Below, one piece after another: positions 59,087 through 64,000 of a stretch of DNA of 64,000 nt (its first letter is position 1; each line of letters begins with the position of its first letter). Source of the DNA: Corylus avellana (Eukaryota; Streptophyta; Magnoliopsida; Fagales; Betulaceae); the NCBI RefSeq assembly GCF_901000735.1, contig NC_081546.1, positions 7,197,001-7,261,000 on the forward strand, written 5' to 3'. The notes beneath the pieces were generated by a model. The model was not told the origin of the DNA and did not search any database. It worked only from the letters and a program-made list of their open reading frames with translations. Both the position numbers and the translations under genes were made by a program.

Positions 59087-61358
59087 ATGGAAATCCCACT
59101 CTACCACTATATTTTGCTCTTTCTTTTCTTGTATTTCCTTACCAAATATTTGGTCCAAAAAGGCACAAGGCTTCCACCAAGCCCTGCACTTTCCCTGCCC
59201 ATTATCGGCCACCTCTATCTCTTTAAGAAGCCCCTCCACCGAACCTTGGCTAAGCTTGCCAACCAGTACGGTCCAGTACTATTCATGAGGTTGGGCTCCC
59301 GCCCTGCTATCATTGTTTCTTCCCCAACTCTCGCCGAGGAATGCTTCACCAAAAATGACATCGTTTTTGCAAACCGCCCCCGCCTCCTCGCCGGAAAACA
59401 CCTTGGTTACAATTACTCTACTCTTCTTTGGGCCCCATATGGCAACCACTGGCGCAACTTAAGGCGCATAGCTTCTCTCGAACTTTTGTCGTCTAATCGC
59501 CTTCAGATGTTCCACAGCGTACGAGTTGACGAGGTTAAATCGTTGATCCATAGACTTTATCAACGCACAGAAGAAGGGGGTGATCAGTTTCAGGCTGTGG
59601 ACATGAAGTCAACGTTTTTTGAGCTGACACTCAATGTACTGATGAGGATGATCGCAGGAAAGCGGTATTATGGAGAAAAAGTGGGAGAATTGGAGGAAGC
59701 GAGAAAGTTTAAGAAAATTGTGACGGAGAGCTTTGAGCTGAGTGGGGCTACAAATATTGGAGATTTTCTGCCGGTTTTTAAGTGGGTTGGAGCAAGAGGG
59801 CTTGAGAAAAGGTTGGTGGTGTTGCAGGGGAAGAGGGATAAATTCATGCAGGATTTGATTGAAGAACATCGAAGGAGGAGGGAGGGTGATCCTGTTTTTG
59901 AAGAGAGAGGGAAGACCATGATTGACGTCCTATTGTCACTCCAAGAAGCTGAACCTGATTATTATACGGATGAAATCATCAAAGGCATGATGCTCGTAAG
60001 TTTTCCCACTCCGATCCCTCTAGAAAATCAATAATTTGAGAAACTGAGAAATAGCGATTCGTATAGCTTGAAAGAAAAAGTCTTTGCTGTGTAGTTTCTT
60101 AAATGATGATTTGAAGCTTATCTTTACCAAAAATTAGTTGTCTGCAGGTCACATCTCGAATTCACAAGAGTTCTAAATTCCCATAAAACAAAATACATTG
60201 TATAACTTGTCTAGTCAATAAATTTCACATAAAATTCCTCATGATTGCAAATCACACATCATCATACAATTACATATACTTTAATTTATACTCTGTTGCT
60301 TGATCTTGATCTCTTGATGCCTTGTAGTCTCTATTCTCTTGTTTTGTTATGTTCTTATTTCCTATGTAAATTACATTTACAAGTGTAAGGATGAGTGCAT
60401 GACTTAATAAACAAGTAATAAAGTTAATGTTAGTATGTGACTACAAACCTTTCAACATGTCATTATAAGCAACTCCATGAATACAAAGTATCTTTGATGT
60501 GACATTCTATTGCAAAACTAACTTTCATAAAATGTTTTACTAAAATCATTTCTTTCATAATCACCACTTTCATAAAGCATTTCTTTTATAAGCACTCTCT
60601 CATTTCTTGTATAACACTATGCAGTAACCCTTTCCTCATTCATATATAAGCATTCATTCATGTATATATGAAGTAACCCTTTTAAAGCATGCCACACATT
60701 ATGAACCAAATTAGTGTATAATTTTTGTATCCAGGGCATGTTATCAGCAGGGACTGACACTTCAGCTGGAACGATGGAGTGGACATTGTCACTTTTGTTG
60801 AACAACCCAGAGACCCTTGTGAAAGCCCAGGCTGAAATTGACAATCTCGTTGGACAAAGCAGGTTAATTGAAGAATCAGATATTGCAAAGCTTCCCTATC
60901 TTAGTGGCATCATAAATGAGACACTCCGGATGTACCCAGCTGCCGCACTACTGCCACCCCGCGAGTCTTCAGAGGAGTGTATTGTTGGAGGGTACCATGT
61001 TCCACGCGGCACACTTCTATTGGTTAATGCGTGGGCCATACATAACGATCCTAACATATGGGAAGAACCTAGAAAATTTAAACCAGAGAGATTCCAAGGT
61101 GTTGAAGGAGAAAGAAAATATGGGATCATGTTGTTGCCGTTTGGAGTAGGGAGAAGAGGTTGTCCTGGGGAGGGCTTTGCTATGCGGATAGTTGGGCTGG
61201 CGTTAGGATCACTGATTCAGTGCTTTGAGTGGAGAAGAATTGGGAAGGAGATGGTGGACATGAGTGAAGGGGGAGGGCTCAGCATGCCTAAAGCTCAACC
61301 CTTATTTGCCATGTGTAGGCCACGTTCCACCATGGTAAATTTTGTTTCTCAACTCTGA
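59087..61358 (+). CDS. CYP81-family cytochrome P450, copy D
   Basis: Exons 59087-59995 and 60735-61358 with a 739-bp phase-0 intron; 510 aa. It is the most canonical copy: anchor 1-22, PPSPALSLPIIGH hinge, PYGNHWRNLRR C-helix, I-helix AGTDTS 308-313 for oxygen activation, ETLR 365-368 (ExxR), PERF 420-423, heme loop PFGVGRRGCPG 438-448 with Cys446 as the iron ligand. It ends VNFVSQL. It is very similar to copy C in coding, intron and core promoter sequence, with scattered replacements (for example LYQRTEEG for LCQRSEEG) that could alter substrate choice. Likely an ER-bound hydroxylase or bridge-forming enzyme of phenylpropanoid-type metabolism. Family CYP81 is confident, subfamily is not. Confidence 0.9.
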
Positions 61359-62276
61359 CAATGCTTGGGATTGTTGGTTGTCGCCTCCAGACTTCGTATT
61401 CTTCGTTTAACTATGATCACTACATATTCCTATTTTCTAGATTTTTCTTTTAGAACTTATATATTTTGAACTTTGTCTTGCTGATACAATTAATTATTAA
61501 GTAAATATGTTATATGTTACGTTCTTTACTACATAGCTTAAATACAATTTTTATCGTTGATATATTAGTTCTTGAATACCTTCTCCTTGTAAGCTACTTT
61601 TCATAGGTGAGTTTTTTTTTCAAATTTTATATCATTTGATATTAGGGCTGGCCACCGACAAGTGTGGCATCGAAAGGATTGTGGGCTTGGCTCACTGACT
61701 TGTGCAATACTCAATCGCGGGATACATAAAATTTTAAAAATGAACAAAATTTTATCATAAGCCATCCTAACTTATTAAATGAAAGTCATGCATCCTCATC
61801 AAATTTTTATTTCTCTCATCCCCTTCTCTAAAACCTCCTTTTTTTCTCTTTCTCATTATCTTTCATACGCCAAAATCATCCCATTCATAGCTTCCCTTTT
61901 TTAAATCAACTTCCCTTTAGATATGAGCTTCAATACCATAGATCCTGTAATACCCCCAATTATTTGTACACTTCTAAATACCTTGGACCATTACTATTAA
62001 TATGCCTCGATAATAAACACAGCGGAAATTTGTATTATGTATATAAAAGCATATAATTATTAACATAAATGCTCCAGAGCTTTAAGGCATACACATCATG
62101 GTATTCATTAACAACTGTTTACAGCAAAGCATCAAGACTTGCAACTTGCTTAATTACTTACGTGTCAGATTGACCTAACATTGGTCTTCAATGGGTATAT
62201 ATGAACGTCATACCGCCAAGGTTAATTGACAATCTCATTGTCAAGATTTACAACTTGCCCTCTCCGTGACTTGAAC
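61359..62276. other. P450-D 3' flank
   Basis: 3' UTR and AT-rich spacer. No gene recognised. A phrase TGTAATACCCCCAATTATT near 61947 looks like the start of an LTR, but no matching partner is present. Confidence 0.4.
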
Positions 62277-62455
62277 CTATGACGTGGTTGGCTTGGCTTT
62301 GAGCGTACTAATTCAGTGTTTCAAGTGGTAGAGGATTGGTGAGGACATGGAGGACATGAGCGAAGAGACTTGGCTTACCTTAGCCAAGGTTCAACCTTTG
62401 CACGCTAATTGCCGCCCACACCCAATCATGGCAATCTTTTTTCTCAAATTTGAAC
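62277..62455 (+). pseudogene. Relic of a CYP81 P450 3' end
   Basis: From 62287 the plus strand reads VGLALSVLIQCFKW, stop, RIGEDMEDMSEE, then LAKVQPLHANCRPHPIM. This lines up with the C-terminus of copies A-D (VGLALGSLIQCFEWRRIGK, MSEGGG, PKAQPLFAMCRPRSTM). An in-frame TAG replaces one residue, and the sequence upstream of 62277 (about where the heme loop should be) has dissolved. It is much more diverged than A-D, so the cluster was once longer and is old. Confidence 0.8.
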
Positions 62456-64000
62456 CAATGCTATTTAATAAACTATTATATACAATTTGATGATGTAACA
62501 GTAAAAATTATCTTTTAAATCAGCAACTAAAGGCTAATTTTCACTGTCACGTTATCTTAGTTATATGAGAGTGGTATTATAGTCTACTAAATAGACTTTC
62601 TTCTATTAATATTGAGTCTGGCAGCGTCAAAAACTATCTGAAAGTCTACAAATATTGGTGCGAGTGTACACAAAACAATCTTTGGATTTCCCCATATGTA
62701 GGCACAAGTAATCTTTTCAAAAAGATTAGTTTCATGGAATTTCATAGTGGGATAAACGGAAGGGGTATCGTATCCAAAACACATTTACCTGATTAAAAGT
62801 TTTAAGAAGTGACATATCAACTTTCTCAAGGCTTATAAGACAAAATAATTTATCAAGAAACAGTATGATTTATTATGTGATAGGTATTGAAAACCTTGGA
62901 GGTAAATCCTACATTCTTATTTTTGAGTTCCATTCACCAACTGTTACAGAACAGTTAAAGCATAAATATATGATGGAAAAATGCCTTGGTGAAGATAAAA
63001 CAATACTTTAATTTGTTTATGAGCAACAATTGCTCTGTATTTGGAGGGGAACTAGTTCCAAGAAACAAGCAAAATTTCTTATTAACTCACTGCTCTATTA
63101 GCAAATTCCCTGAGGGTCCATATCTCATCAAAGAAATCATATCTGGAATTCAGTAGAGCAACTTAATTGGCTGCCTCATCTACAGAGGACCTGGAAAGGC
63201 TCCGTTCTCCCTTTGCTCATTCCATCTGTCAACCTGGCATACATATTTAAAAAAATTAAAAATTAAAAGAAAAAAAAAAAAACTACTAGTGTGTATCTCA
63301 TCAAAGAAATCTGGCATGCAACAGTTTTCTAAAAAGAGCCACGTTAACACAACTAAGTCGCCAAGGGAACTAGAAATGACAGAAAATTCTACCTAAAAAA
63401 ATGAAATTCATAATCTATGAAATTCCATGATCAATCAGCCAACCATAGGATCAGTGTTGCTAGTTTGCATTTTATCTAGCAGCACTAAAGCAATGCCTAT
63501 ATATACTAGCAATTGAGCAGATAACAAATTTGTGATAGTATTCCTGTTTGCACCAAGTAACTACACACTAGTCTCTTTCAGCAGCAGCAAATTTTTCCAA
63601 CTATTTTAAGTCAGCACATCACATACAAGTTATATTATCATTCTTGAAATAGTAGTTGTTCATAAAGTACTTGGTATCAACTGTATGAAGTCCAGACTTA
63701 GATCTACTGCGCCAGCTTGTCAAAAGCCAAGCCTTCAGGTAAGAAGTTTTTAGTTTTCAATAATTGGGAGTGGGGCACATGAACGGTCCCCTTTTTATAT
63801 CTTCAACTATGCACTAAAACTTTCTCATTGCTAGCAAAAGCAATTAACAGCATCAAAACAAAGTGGACGCATGAGGGCCTCCATTTAATTGGATTTGGGT
63901 TACCAAACACATAAAAACAGTGAACAAATAAAACTAATAGGATTTCATCTAACTTTTAAACACTAAGACAAACCTTAAAGATGATTGACAAGAAAGACAT
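62456..64000. other. Intergenic, no supported gene
   Basis: AT-rich sequence. On the minus strand, 63237 down to 63185 could be a terminal exon: an AG acceptor, then VDRWNEQRENGAFPGPL and TAG. This suggests the 3' end of a gene lying beyond the window, but no second exon was recognised, so it is not listed as a gene. Confidence 0.35.

Noticed and set aside
61940..62110. LTR-like start TGTAATACCCCC and CAGCGGAA phrase
   Set aside because: No matching second LTR, primer-binding site or target duplication could be found in the window.
63185..63237. Possible terminal exon on the minus strand (VDRWNEQRENGAFPGPL, stop)
   Set aside because: Plausible, but it is one short exon with no recognised family and no second exon in the window, so it is noted but not called.

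Overview
The window is nuclear DNA from a flowering plant, most likely a eudicot. The evidence is spliced genes with GT-AG introns, a CYP81-family P450 cluster, an LRR receptor kinase of the EFR/FLS2/Xa21 class, an APD-type membrane RING ligase, CACTA (En/Spm) transposons and many MITEs in AT-rich spacers. The species cannot be named from the sequence. Three runs of exactly 100 N (9494-9593, 48199-48298, 52187-52286) are scaffold gaps. Each is flanked by sequence that recurs nearly identically elsewhere in the window, so part of the apparent duplication is probably unmerged haplotypes or overlapping contigs.

Region 1 (1-25827) is one very large CACTA element. Its first ~9.5 kb appears twice (1-9493 and 9594-18767). 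The second copy runs through to a recognisable 3' terminus, TTTCTTGTAGTG at 25816-25827. In order it holds 5' subterminal repeats, an antisense gene resembling the plant 'putative transposon protein' family, clusters of the 14-bp palindrome TGCGATCGATCGCA, a 62-bp satellite array, a CT-rich leader-like segment, a decayed TNP2-type transposase (17266-20850), a seven-exon Ptta/En/Spm second gene (21097-23049), captured host-gene fragments (one ATAD3-like exon and three consecutive exons of a plastid-type phosphofructokinase), and finally 3' subterminal repeats. Both transposon genes carry premature stops, and TNP2 also has two frameshifts. This copy is therefore probably non-autonomous.

Region 2 (26505-29755, minus strand) is an apparently intact two-exon LRR-XII receptor kinase of 1024 aa with a TATA box. 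Its 3' end faces the end of the CACTA element about 680 bp away.

Region 3 (29756-39848) is a gene-poor spacer with MITEs, two foldback elements (one of 619 bp with 288-bp arms) and the 5' part of a second CACTA family with GACGACA subterminal repeats.

Region 4 (39849-41815) is an eight-exon APD1/APD2-like RING E3 ligase of 393 aa. Its first intron appears to be of the rare GC-AG type.

Region 5 (42000-62455) is a tandem CYP81-family cluster. Copy A (43471) is frameshifted. Copy B (49480) has an open frame but a Pro-to-Leu change in the heme loop. Copies C (53923) and D (59087) look intact at 510 aa each. A decayed 3' P450 relic follows at 62277. The spacers are full of MITEs with CACATCCGGCTCAA ends, and a CACTA-like element with TGACGTGTCA subterminal repeats lies beside the third gap. 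The last 1.5 kb shows no gene that can be supported with confidence.
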